Assembly (NCBI GenBank): GCA_023428695.1
Contig: JAEYWY010000021.1
Span: forward strand, 47,315-111,314
DNA length: 64,000 nt
Direction of reading: 5' to 3'
From: Bacteroidota bacterium
GTDB taxonomy: Bacteria; Bacteroidota; Bacteroidia; Cytophagales; Cyclobacteriaceae
The translations under genes and the position numbers were made by a program. This document shows positions 16,366 to 25,500 of the stretch, one piece after another. Below the pieces are notes generated by a model. That model had not been told where the DNA came from. It searched no databases and saw only the letters and a list, made by a program, of their open reading frames with translations. Position 1 is the first letter of the stretch. Each line of letters opens with the position of its first letter.

Positions 16366-17694
16366 TTATTGTTCCCGCTCATCCAGACTGATTCCCAGTT
16401 CTTTCAATTCACCGAGTATGGGTTCATAGAACTCCGCCCTGACGGGAATGACAACACCGCGACTTTGAATCTTCCCCGCCAGCAGAAATTTCGCGGCTAT
16501 CGCCAGCGGTAAACCTACCGTTTTTGCCATGGCAGTTTGTGACGCATCACCCTTGCTGATCATGTTTGATATGATGGTCCTGGATTTTTCCCTGAGCTTG
16601 TACACGAATTTGTGCTGCATCACGACAAGGTCACGATTGCCCATGGATAGCTTCCATCGTTTTGCCAGGATGTGTTCAAGAATCTGCGCCGGAGATCCTT
16701 CATCCAATCCGACCAGTTCCTCGCTGAACAGGCCCGACCATTCCAGTTTTCGCAAAGCGTCGATTGAAGACACACCCGTCTGCGCCGGGATTCGCGACGC
16801 AATTTCATTTTCCTTGTACTCACCATGCAGGAATGCGCTGATGAAACCGCGGTGCGTCATCGCGCTGACGTTTTCCATCTGATAGCTGTCATCACAACAA
16901 CCAAGTTGCACGAAGATATTCCACGCTTCGCAGAAACCTTTGTATCGCAGCGTTCCGCGCAGCATTGACTTTACGCCGTCCAGACCATACGTTGTAACGT
17001 ACTTCAATGAATCCCTGTTGGCATACCCTTCGAAAACACCGGCCCCCGGCACGGCAACTTCGGTAAGCTGACGGAACAGTTGCTGATAGGGAATGTACCG
17101 ATACTGATTATTGTGCAGATACTTTGCCGTACCCTGTCCTGCCATCACTACGTTGCGGGGATTCCATGTGAACTTATAGCGCCACGGGTTATCGGGATCT
17201 GATGTTGGATCGATGAGGCCGCCGGTAAACGATTCAAAACTGACGATCTCTCCGCCCTGACCTTTGACACGATCGATTACCTGCATTGCGCTCATGTGAT
17301 CGATTCCAGGATCGAGTCCGCATTCATTGAGGAAAAGCAGGCCATTCTCAACGGCATGGCTGTGGTACACCGACATCTCGTCGCTGACGTAACTTGCCGT
17401 CAGAAGGTGTTTCTTAAGATCCAGGCAATGGCGCGCCACGAGGTGGTGATATGCCGGCGGAAGCATGGAAATGACGATATCAGCGCGGTTAATGCTCACC
17501 TTACACTTTGCACCATCTTTAATATCGAACAACTCCGCCTCGCCATGATCAAACCCGGAAACAGCTTCAAGAGCGGCGCGTTCGGAAATATCACCCACCC
17601 TGATATTCCAGCCAAAGGTGTTAGCGTTAGTCAGTAAATAATGGATTAGCGCCGAGGAAGAGCGACCCGCGCCCAGTACGAGAATGTTTGCCAT
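16366..17694 (-). CDS. Saccharopine dehydrogenase-like oxidoreductase (C-terminal-domain type)
   Basis: The 442-residue protein starts MANILVLGAGRSSSALIHYL, a Rossmann NAD(P) site. A central substrate domain has LNECGLDPGIDHMSAMQVID and SFESFTGGL, characteristic of saccharopine dehydrogenase (glutamate-forming, Lys9-like), and the C-terminal helical part ends with VGLPLAIAAKFLLAGKIQSRGVVIPV. Such enzymes work in lysine breakdown (saccharopine to aminoadipate semialdehyde and glutamate) or in related amine condensations. The ATG at 17694 is preferred over an earlier in-frame codon because a TAGTTTTG box ends 3 nt before it. A second, shorter relative lies at 50628-51752; no lysine-ketoglutarate reductase is nearby. 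Confidence 0.82.
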   Translation of the reverse strand: MANILVLGAGRSSSALIHYLLTNANTFGWNIRVGDISERAALEAVSGFDHGEAELFDIKDGAKCKVSINRADIVISMLPPAYHHLVARHCLDLKKHLLTASYVSDEMSVYHSHAVENGLLFLNECGLDPGIDHMSAMQVIDRVKGQGGEIVSFESFTGGLIDPTSDPDNPWRYKFTWNPRNVVMAGQGTAKYLHNNQYRYIPYQQLFRQLTEVAVPGAGVFEGYANRDSLKYVTTYGLDGVKSMLRGTLRYKGFCEAWNIFVQLGCCDDSYQMENVSAMTHRGFISAFLHGEYKENEIASRIPAQTGVSSIDALRKLEWSGLFSEELVGLDEGSPAQILEHILAKRWKLSMGNRDLVVMQHKFVYKLREKSRTIISNMISKGDASQTAMAKTVGLPLAIAAKFLLAGKIQSRGVVIPVRAEFYEPILGELKELGISLDEREQ

Positions 17695-17697
17695 GCA

Positions 17698-17705
17698 CAA
17701 AACTA
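17698..17705 (-). promoter_or_regulatory. TAnnTTTG box immediately before the saccharopine dehydrogenase-like gene
   Basis: Reverse strand TAGTTTTG ending 3 nt before the ATG at 17694. It is an exact -7 consensus match; a leaderless transcript is implied. Confidence 0.4.
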
Positions 17706-17808
17706 AAAGGCTTTTCCTATTTGCCGGTTATCCTCAGCACAACGGTGCGAAGAGTTTTTTCGTTTTCCGCGACCCATTATCTATATTATCCATCTAAAAA
17801 ATCAAATT

Positions 17809-18258
17809 ATGGCACAAAAGCCCCTCGATCAGGTTGCCGAAACGCTGATTTCAAAAGCAGAAGCCGCACTCGGGCTTGCTTATGCCCCGTATTCGCATTT
17901 CCAGGTCGCAACGGCGCTGTTGCTTGAGGACGGCACTTGTATCACGGGGGCCAACCAGGAAAACGCCGCGTATCCTTTGTGCATGTGCGCCGAGCGAGTC
18001 GCGCTTTATACCAAAGCATCGGTGCATCCCAACCTGGCTATCGAAAAGATGGTCGTGGTAGCGAGAAAAGAAGGGAATGCTGCCCTGATTCCGGCTACAC
18101 CTTGCGGTGCGTGCCGGCAGGTGATCGCAGAATTTGAGGCGCGCCAAAACCGACCTATCGAAGTGATCATGCTCCAGTCAGTTGACACGTGGCTTGTTGT
18201 TCCATCCGCGGCTTCTCTCCTCCCGAACGCGTTCACGGGATCGAATCTCACCGCGTGA
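17809..18258 (+). CDS. cdd: Cytidine deaminase
   Basis: The 149-residue homotetrameric-type enzyme deaminates cytidine and deoxycytidine to uridines for pyrimidine salvage. The zinc site is complete: Cys60 with catalytic Glu62 in PLCMCAERVAL, and Cys99/Cys102 in TPCGACRQVIAEF. Substrate residues are in YAPYSHFQVATALL and TGANQENAAYP. The C-terminus ends SLLPNAFTGSNL, usual for the small cytidine deaminase. It stands alone between a divergent gene and the sensor cluster; the upstream 110 bp are AT-rich but show no exact -7 box. Confidence 0.95.
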   Translation: MAQKPLDQVAETLISKAEAALGLAYAPYSHFQVATALLLEDGTCITGANQENAAYPLCMCAERVALYTKASVHPNLAIEKMVVVARKEGNAALIPATPCGACRQVIAEFEARQNRPIEVIMLQSVDTWLVVPSAASLLPNAFTGSNLTA

Positions 18259-18357
18259 TAAATCACAACAGGTTGGTTACATGCCTTTGTAAGATATTCG
18301 CCTCAATTTTAGGGTTTCGGTTTCCTGCTTTATCCTTTTTTAGCTTATTTGGCAGGC

Positions 18358-20211
18358 ATGAATTTTCTGCGCGACAAGCATTTACGACAATTAGCCGCCT
18401 ATCTGGGCTTTTTGGCGTGCATTGTTTTCATGGCAGAATATTTTTTTGTGGACTGGCGGATTGCGCGCGTTGAAGAAGCGGAACTGAAAATCGAATACAC
18501 CCAGCTGGCGCAACTCAACAATCAGAGAATATCTTCACATGTCCAGCACTTCCTTCAGGGAAATCGAACATCAGCACCGCAGATAGCCGGTCTGATTGAG
18601 CAGCAGGACTTCCATTTGAAAACATTGAAAGGCGGCGGACGTATGCAGCAACGCGAGGCGTTCATTGAGCCGTTGTCGCGCCTTCCCCGTGTAACGTTTG
18701 ACGGACTCGAAGACAGCTGGGGCGATTACAAAAAGAGTATTCTTGTTCTCCTTAGCCAGGATGAAGGCAAACCTCAGCCATTGGTTCCTTTAGCGGACTC
18801 CGCGGACTCGACGGGCATCGTCTCCACTATATATGTAAGCAACGTCAACAACACCGAGGCCTCTCTTGCACGGCTGCAATATGAAGGGCTTTCTCTCACC
18901 ATGTCACAATGGTTTGACAAACTGATTGACGACCTCGACGACGAAGTCAGTTCGCGGCAATCGGCACTCTCATTCGCGAAGGTCAGCGTTTTAATATTCA
19001 ATATTCTTCTCGTTGGAGGCGTGTATCTGATGTTTATCACCCAGGTGTTGAAGCCGCTTTCCACAATCAAGAACAATGTCGCGTCCCTGCAAAAAATGAG
19101 TGACGTTCCCGCAAACGAACTTGGTGCACTTGCTGAAGAGATAAACCACACCATCGAAAATCTTAAGGATGCAACCGATTTTGTGGGCGCGATTGGAAAG
19201 GGAGAGTTTAATCTGGACTATAAAGAAGCTTTCGATCACGGCCACAAGGAAGGGAAGAATAAACTTGCCGATTCGCTGATTGAGATGCAGAAGAAGTTGC
19301 GCGCCATCAATGAAGAAGAACAAAAACGCAAATGGGCAAACGAGGGTCTTACGCGGTTTGTTGATATCCTTCGCAGCTCACACGACAACATCACGTTGCT
19401 TGGCGACAAGATAATCTCGGGCCTGATCCAGTACACGCGATCGAACCAGGGTGCTCTTTATGTTTTGAACGACGATGGCGGAAACGAGAAGTATCTGGAG
19501 CTGGTTTCCATATTTGCCTGGGACATCAAGAAACATGAGCAGCAGCGTATAAAACCCGGTCAGGGCCTGCTGGGACAGGCTTTCCTGGAAAAGGAAACAA
19601 CCTATCTCACCTCACTTCCGGAAGAATACATCCGCATTACTTCCGGGCTCGGCGACGCCAATCCCAAATCCGTACTAATCGTGCCGCTTAAGGTGGACCA
19701 GGATGTGTACGGATTGGTGGAACTGGCATCCTTCAACGCATTTGAGCCACACGAAATTTCATTTGTTGAAAAACTCGGGGAAAGCATCGCTTCGACGATT
19801 GCGAGCGTGCGCGGGGCATACAAAAACAGGATGCTGATCGAGCAGTTCCAGCAGCAAACAGAGCAAATGCGCGCTCAGGAAGAGGAAATGCGCCAGAATA
19901 TGGAGGAATTGCAGGCGACGCAGGAAGAGGTTGTTCGCAAGGAGAAGGACTACGTCGCGCGGATTCGAGAACTGGAAGCACTGCAGGAACGGCGGGCGGA
20001 ACCGGAAGAACTCCTTGTTATGCGTGAAAAACTCCGTCAACTTGAGGATGAGTATCAGCAGCGTATTGAACACCTTGAAAAGGAGCTTGGCAGTAAGTCG
20101 GAACACGCCCGGCACTGGGAGGTTGCCGAGCAGTTCCATCAGCAAATGCGCATCCACCTTGATGCGCTGAAGATCACGAAGGAGGCATTGGACAGGCGCG
20201 GGAAACAGTAG
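18358..20211 (+). CDS. Membrane sensor with HAMP-like linker, GAF domain and long coiled coil
   Basis: The 617-residue protein has a membrane segment at about 13-33, a roughly 170-residue periplasmic region, a second membrane segment at about 207-229, a HAMP-like helical linker (ending ATDFVGAIGKGEFNLDY), a GAF domain at about 340-487 (QGALYVLNDDGG, GLLGQAF, ITSGLGDANPK, VLIVPLK), and a charged coiled coil to the end. It has no kinase, cyclase, MCP or SpoIIE output domain. The coil holds EEMRQNMEELQATQEE, shared with the SpoIIE protein downstream. The ATG at 18358 replaces a TTG nine bases earlier. It heads the cheR-cheB-sia cluster. It may act as a methylated scaffold or sensor; that is an inference. 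Confidence 0.75.
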   Translation: MNFLRDKHLRQLAAYLGFLACIVFMAEYFFVDWRIARVEEAELKIEYTQLAQLNNQRISSHVQHFLQGNRTSAPQIAGLIEQQDFHLKTLKGGGRMQQREAFIEPLSRLPRVTFDGLEDSWGDYKKSILVLLSQDEGKPQPLVPLADSADSTGIVSTIYVSNVNNTEASLARLQYEGLSLTMSQWFDKLIDDLDDEVSSRQSALSFAKVSVLIFNILLVGGVYLMFITQVLKPLSTIKNNVASLQKMSDVPANELGALAEEINHTIENLKDATDFVGAIGKGEFNLDYKEAFDHGHKEGKNKLADSLIEMQKKLRAINEEEQKRKWANEGLTRFVDILRSSHDNITLLGDKIISGLIQYTRSNQGALYVLNDDGGNEKYLELVSIFAWDIKKHEQQRIKPGQGLLGQAFLEKETTYLTSLPEEYIRITSGLGDANPKSVLIVPLKVDQDVYGLVELASFNAFEPHEISFVEKLGESIASTIASVRGAYKNRMLIEQFQQQTEQMRAQEEEMRQNMEELQATQEEVVRKEKDYVARIRELEALQERRAEPEELLVMREKLRQLEDEYQQRIEHLEKELGSKSEHARHWEVAEQFHQQMRIHLDALKITKEALDRRGKQ

Positions 20212-20326
20212 GCATCGCGCGTATTTTTTGAATTTTGTCAACTAATATAAATCATGGGGCTTGGGTTGTTTTGAGACGTGTGTAAGGTTTACACGGCAAA
20301 TCCAACCGGCAGTTCCATGAACAAAC

Positions 20327-20334
20327 TAATTTTG
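20327..20334 (+). promoter_or_regulatory. TAnnTTTG box before cheR
   Basis: TAATTTTG ends 8 nt before the cheR ATG at 20343, inside the 131-bp gap after the GAF sensor gene. It matches the -7 consensus; no -33 TTTG at the right distance was found. Confidence 0.35.
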
Positions 20335-20342
20335 GGGTCCTT

Positions 20343-21164
20343 ATGCTCGACATTGACATTGCCGATCTAAAAAAGATTTCCGAGCTCATCTACCAGAAGT
20401 ACAACTACGACTTCCGGAACTACGCGATGTCCTCGTTCAAGAGGCGCGTACTCCGCATTCTGGAGCTCAAGAAAATGACTGTGGATGGACTCCTCAGGAA
20501 GCTTACTGACACGCCCAATTTTGTCAACGAATTCCTTGACGAACTGACTGTAAACGTAACGGAGATGTTCCGTGACCCAAGCTTCTGGCGCATCATGCGC
20601 GAAGAGATCCTCCCGGCAATCATGCTGAATCACAAACAATTCAAGATATGGCACGCGGGATGTTCTTCAGGAGAAGAAGTAATGTCCATGTGCATCATGC
20701 TCAAGGAAATGGGCATCCTCCACGACGTGACGATCATCGCCACCGACCTGGATGTTAACATCCTTGAGAAAGCTAAAGCCGGCACATATCCTGTCAAGAA
20801 TATGGAGCTGAACGAGAAGAACTACATCCGTTTTCAGGGAACCGGTAACTTCAAGGACTACTACCGGGAAGAAAACGGTAATGCAGTCTTCCACAAGGAA
20901 CTGCTGGCAAATGTTTCGTTCCGAAGACACGATCTTGTTCTCGGCGACATCTTCAACAAATTCGATCTTATCCTTTGCCGGAACGTAATGATTTACTTCA
21001 ACCAGACCTTGCAGAATGAAGTTCTCAAGAAGTTCCATGAAAGTTTGTTCAAATACGGATATCTGGCTATTGGATCGAAAGAATCATTGATCTGGTGTGA
21101 CTATGCGAATCGCTTCATTGTGGTGAACAATGAAGAGAAGATATATAAGAAAATTAAGGACTGA
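20343..21164 (+). CDS. cheR: CheR-type protein-glutamate O-methyltransferase
   Basis: The 273-residue enzyme transfers methyl groups from S-adenosylmethionine to receptor glutamates. The N-terminal helical domain has SSFKRRVLRILELKK, then DELTVNVTEMFRDPSFW; the SAM-binding domain has IWHAGCSSGEEVMSMCIML, IIATDLDVNILEKA and DLILCRNVMIYFNQTLQ, all standard CheR features. No TPR or PAS is fused. It lies between the GAF sensor and cheB. There is no methyl-accepting chemotaxis protein, CheA or CheW in the window, so the substrate is more likely a local coiled-coil protein or an unlinked receptor. Confidence 0.92.
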   Translation: MLDIDIADLKKISELIYQKYNYDFRNYAMSSFKRRVLRILELKKMTVDGLLRKLTDTPNFVNEFLDELTVNVTEMFRDPSFWRIMREEILPAIMLNHKQFKIWHAGCSSGEEVMSMCIMLKEMGILHDVTIIATDLDVNILEKAKAGTYPVKNMELNEKNYIRFQGTGNFKDYYREENGNAVFHKELLANVSFRRHDLVLGDIFNKFDLILCRNVMIYFNQTLQNEVLKKFHESLFKYGYLAIGSKESLIWCDYANRFIVVNNEEKIYKKIKD

Positions 21165-21181
21165 GCGAGGTTGCCATAAGC

Positions 21182-21775
21182 ATGAATAAATTCAACCTAA
21201 ATAACAGCTATAAAGCCGTTGTTATCGGTGGTTCCGCAGGCAGCTTTCAGGGAGTGGTGAAGATTTTATCGCAGTTGCCAAAGGGATTTCCGCTACCCAT
21301 TATCATGTGCCTTCACCGGCTGAAGCATGTGAGAAACGGGTTCGTGGAAGCTTTGTCAATCAAGAGCGTGGTCCAGGTGACAGAACCGAATGATAAAGAG
21401 CCTATTAAAAAAGGCAGTGTATACCTGGCTCCGTCAAATTATCACCTTTCCGTTGAACTTGGCAATCACTTCGCCCTGTCAACAGAAGAAATGGTGAACA
21501 ACTCGCGGCCGGCGATAGATATAACATTGAGCAGTTGCGCCTATGTGTATAAGGAAAAGCTGATAGGCATCTTGTTATCAGGCGCAAACCGCGACGGCGC
21601 TCTGGGTATGAAACATATTCACGAACGCGGCGGAACAACGATTGTTCAGGAACCGTCGGAATGTATGATTGACACGATGCCACGTGCCGCACTTGGGGCA
21701 ACCAGGATCGACTACACGCTTCGTATTGATCAGATTGTTGAATTTTTTAAACAACTGGATAAAAAATACAGATGA
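21182..21775 (+). CDS. cheB: CheB-type methylesterase lacking a receiver domain
   Basis: The 197-residue protein is just the CheB catalytic domain. The Ser-His-Asp triad is visible as Ser18 (VVIGGSAGSFQG), His45 (IIMCLHRLKH) and Asp138 (SGANRDGALGMKHI); APSNYHLSVE and SRPAIDITLSSCA are also conserved. It would remove methyl groups added by CheR or deamidate glutamines. Without the receiver domain it cannot be switched on by CheA phosphorylation, so activity must be set otherwise. It follows cheR by 17 bp and overlaps the next GAF gene by 4 bp (ATGA), showing one translational unit. Confidence 0.9.
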   Translation: MNKFNLNNSYKAVVIGGSAGSFQGVVKILSQLPKGFPLPIIMCLHRLKHVRNGFVEALSIKSVVQVTEPNDKEPIKKGSVYLAPSNYHLSVELGNHFALSTEEMVNNSRPAIDITLSSCAYVYKEKLIGILLSGANRDGALGMKHIHERGGTTIVQEPSECMIDTMPRAALGATRIDYTLRIDQIVEFFKQLDKKYR

Positions 21776-22536
21776 CACGAACATTTACTGACCGGTCTAA
21801 CCTCAACCTGTGGCTGACGGTGGCGTTCATTGTCGGCATTGGGGTTTCCCTTTATCAGATCTATTCTCTTCCGGTATCGCTCCGCCTCGCCGATGGATAC
21901 CAGCCGGAATTCCTGTCCGTATATCTTGTCCTCGGTGCGACTTTCCTCATTGGTATCCTTACTGTCGTGTCGGCAATGAGTTACAAAAAAGAGGTGATAG
22001 TTTTCAGAGACAAGATCATCGACAAGGAGGAGTTGCGCAAAGAGGCAAACGAACAGGCCGGACTCACTACCATCAGTCTTGAAACTGTAAAAAGCGCGCT
22101 GGCCGGAAAAGATTCGAAGGATGCGCTTACAGACGCACTTCAGATGATTTGCAAGGAAGTAAAAGCCGGCCAGGGTATACTGTACCGGACCCGCGAAACT
22201 GAAGGCAAACGCTTTGTTGAACTCTATGCCGGATACGCTCTCAACATTGGCGAGAGTTCGGTTATTCAGTACGAATTTGGTGAAGGCGTCGTCGGTCAGG
22301 TGGCCGTATCCCGTACGACACTCTTTATTGATGAAGTTCCCAGCGGATACATTACGATTCTCTCCGGCCTTGGAAACTCTTCTCCACGCTACATTATTCT
22401 GGTTCCCGTAAGGGACGACGATACACTGTTCGGTGTGCTTGAGATTGCCACATTCGAAAGGATAACGGATGATCAGCGTAAGTTCATTGAGGAGTCGGCG
22501 CAATTGATAACCGAAAAGATCAGGTCAATCGGATAA
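21772..22536 (+). CDS. Membrane-anchored GAF domain protein
   Basis: The 254-residue protein has two membrane segments (about 11-32 and 48-70) joined by a short loop, a helical linker with NEQAGLTTISLE, and one GAF domain to the C-terminus (QGILYRTRETEG, EFGEGVVGQVAV, ITILSGLGNSSPRYIILVPV, LFGVLEIATF). The GAF is the same subtype as those in the genes at 18358 and 22547. There is no output domain, so it probably signals through protein contact with neighbours. The start overlaps cheB by 4 bp and the SpoIIE gene follows 10 bp later. Confidence 0.78.
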   Translation: MTRTFTDRSNLNLWLTVAFIVGIGVSLYQIYSLPVSLRLADGYQPEFLSVYLVLGATFLIGILTVVSAMSYKKEVIVFRDKIIDKEELRKEANEQAGLTTISLETVKSALAGKDSKDALTDALQMICKEVKAGQGILYRTRETEGKRFVELYAGYALNIGESSVIQYEFGEGVVGQVAVSRTTLFIDEVPSGYITILSGLGNSSPRYIILVPVRDDDTLFGVLEIATFERITDDQRKFIEESAQLITEKIRSIG

Positions 22537-22546
22537 AGCGAAGCGT

Positions 22547-25500
22547 ATGATCAAGAATATTAACGTAAGTACCAAGATAACGCTGCTAATACTGGCAATC
22601 ACAATTGTTGCCGTTGGCGCTATAAGCTTCTTTGGATATGATTACCAGGTGAAGGCTGCACGCGAAAAGCACCTTACCAGCCTGAACGCTGTCGCCGACA
22701 ACTACGCCAACTACTTTAATACATTTTTTTATCGCGGATCGCTCGCGGTAGAAATGCTCCAGCGCTCCGATGCCGTCAAGAATCACGCAAGCGAAACACA
22801 ATCCGGCGGCTTTATGATTGCCTCATTCGATGATGAGTCTTCTTCCGACGATTCAACTGATCCGGCTTCTTCCGAACCGTCGGATTTCCCTTCGGATCCC
22901 AGTCAGGATGAGGACACAGGCGATATGCTGACAACTTCTTCCGAACCCGCCGGTGACATCAATAGTTACCTCGCCGATATGAAGAATGTACTCCAGGTGG
23001 GCGAGATCATCATTACGAACCCGACGGGAAATGTCATTGCTTCAACAGACCCCGAATACAAAACGAACTTCGTGGAAAGGGATGGCATGTTCGCGAAAGC
23101 GATGAATGGTATTTACTTTTCATTGGTTGAACGCAACAAGGAAACGCGCAAGTACTCCATGTTTATTGCCGGTTCTACCAAGGATGCTGCCGGGAGCGAT
23201 ATGATCATTATCGTCAAGCTTGATCTGAGCAAGCCATATGAACTTCTTACAAACTACAAGGGACTTGGAAAAACGGGTGAAATAATTCTTGCGCGTAAAG
23301 GTGCTTATCAGGAAAAGATAGCTCTTGTAAGCCCGATTCGCGAAGACACAACGGCTGCGATCCGGATGCTGGAGGCCAATGATCCTTTCGCTGTATCGTT
23401 TCAACCTGTATTTGAAGGCAAGTCGGTCACCAGTAAAGGTAAAGACTACGCCGGAAAGAGTGTTCTTCAGACAGCACGTCTGATCAACGCTGCCAGCATC
23501 GCACTTATTGCAAAGATGGAGATAGAAGAAGCAGAGGCCGTTACCGGTGAGATACTCTCGACGTTCGTCTATGCCGGCGTCTGTGTAGTCGCGCTGGCTT
23601 TCCTGCTGACGATGGTACTGGCACGTTCCCTTACACGACCACTCTTCAGCATGAAACACACGATCGGGCTCGTTGCGCAAGGTATCCTTCCCGAAACGGA
23701 CGAAGACCGCGGCAACGATGAATTCGGTCAGATGGGTACAAAAGTCGATGAACTTGTACAAACACTCCGACGCAACGCAGATTTCGCAAAGCAGATCGGA
23801 GAAGGAAAATACAACACGGAGTTTGCTCCCGCGAGCCAGGACGATATACTCGGTATGTCGTTGATCGACATGCGGAAGAACCTTATTGAAAACGAACGCC
23901 GCGACACCGAGCGCAACTGGATTGTGCGGGGCGTCGCCGAAATCAGTGAAATCCTCAGGATGCACGACTCCATCGATGAATTGGGAGACGACGTCATTCG
24001 ATTCATCCTCGGAAAAATCAGTGCAGTACAGGGAGCGTTTTATGTTGTCAACGATGAAGTGACACCGCACCTCATTGAAATGAGAGCAAGCTTCGCGTAC
24101 AACAGAAAGAAATACCTCAAGGCAAAATTCAAGTTCGCGGAAGGGCTCGTAGGACAGGCAGCGATCGAAAAGGATACGATACTTCGCACGGAAATTCCTG
24201 CAGAATACGTAACACTTACTTCCGGCTTGTTAGGTGATCAAAAACCGTCGTGTATTCTGATCGTCCCACTTATCACCAACGAAGAAGTTTACGGTGTCCT
24301 GGAATTCGCAGGCTTTAAGAAGTTCGATAACTCGCAGGTGAATTTTGTAAAGGAGCTTTCGCTGATCCTTGCACGGACGATATTCAACATCAAGGTTAAC
24401 GAACGTACACGCCGACTGCTCACCGAATCGCAGGAGATGAGTACTGAGCTCAAGGAAAAGCAGGAGGTACTTCGTCAGAATGCGGAGGAGATGCAGGCGA
24501 CCCAGGAAGAGCTGAAACGTTCTAATCAGATGCTCGAAGAGCAGGTTGAAGAAGTTAACCGTACACAAAAACGGATGCAGCTTCTCCTCGAAAACGCGTC
24601 CGAGGTTATTACGATCTACGAAGAAGACGAAACAATCCGTTACATCTCGCCGTCGGTTGAAACCATCCTCGGTTACGGACAGAAAGAGATGATTGGCAAG
24701 AGCGATATCGACAAGGTACATCCTGATCACAGACATATCTTCCACGATATCTTCCGACGCATGAACGAAAGCCCTGACGAGAAAGTAACTGTTCAGTACG
24801 AGTATCGTGCGAAAGACGGAAGCTTTATCTGGATTGAATCGACGGGTACGAACTGTATGTCGAACCCTGCTATTCACGGATACATTCTCAACTCACGTGA
24901 CATCACCGAACGCCGCCGCGCTGAGCAGGAACAAAGGATGCGAAGCAAGATGCAGGCACTTTCGGAAAACTCGCCTGACCTTATCACACGACTCGAAAGC
25001 GAAACGATTTCGTATATCAACCCTGTTATCGAAGAGTACACCGGAAAGAAACCCGCGTTGTTCCTTAACAAGAAAGTCAAGGAAGCCGAACTCGATTTCT
25101 CCATCCTCGAAGGCTGGCTTCGGGTGGTTGAGGAGGTGAACCAGTCGAACAACACTGTTTCAACGGAAATGGATTTCCCTTCAGAAATGGGTAAACGTAT
25201 CATGCAGGTGAACGCCATTCCTGAATACGATGAAACCAACAAACTTGAATCCGTACTGGTGGTGTCTCACGACATCACGGAGCGGAAGATGATTGAGCTG
25301 GAGATCCAGAACAAGAACAAGAAGATCACGGAAAGTATCAATTACGCGAAACGTATACAAACGGCGATCCTGCCCAATAACCGGGTGATCAGCCGGGCTT
25401 TGCCTGACTCATTCATCCTGTATAAACCGCGTGACGTGGTGTCGGGTGACTTCCCCTGGTTTGTACAACTGAAGGACGAAATCTTCATAGCGGCGGTAGA

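Noticed and set aside
20343..21775. Standard chemotaxis operon
   Set aside because: CheR and CheB are present but there is no CheA, CheW, CheY or methyl-accepting receptor in the window, so calling it a chemotaxis operon is not supported.
21730..22503. 257-codon antisense frame opposite the small GAF gene
   Set aside because: It mirrors a real GAF gene that is translationally coupled to cheB; no independent signal.
23120..24070. Long antisense open frame (316 codons) opposite the SpoIIE phosphatase gene
   Set aside because: The plus-strand frame has clear HAMP and GAF domains; the antisense translation shows no domain and is a codon-bias shadow.
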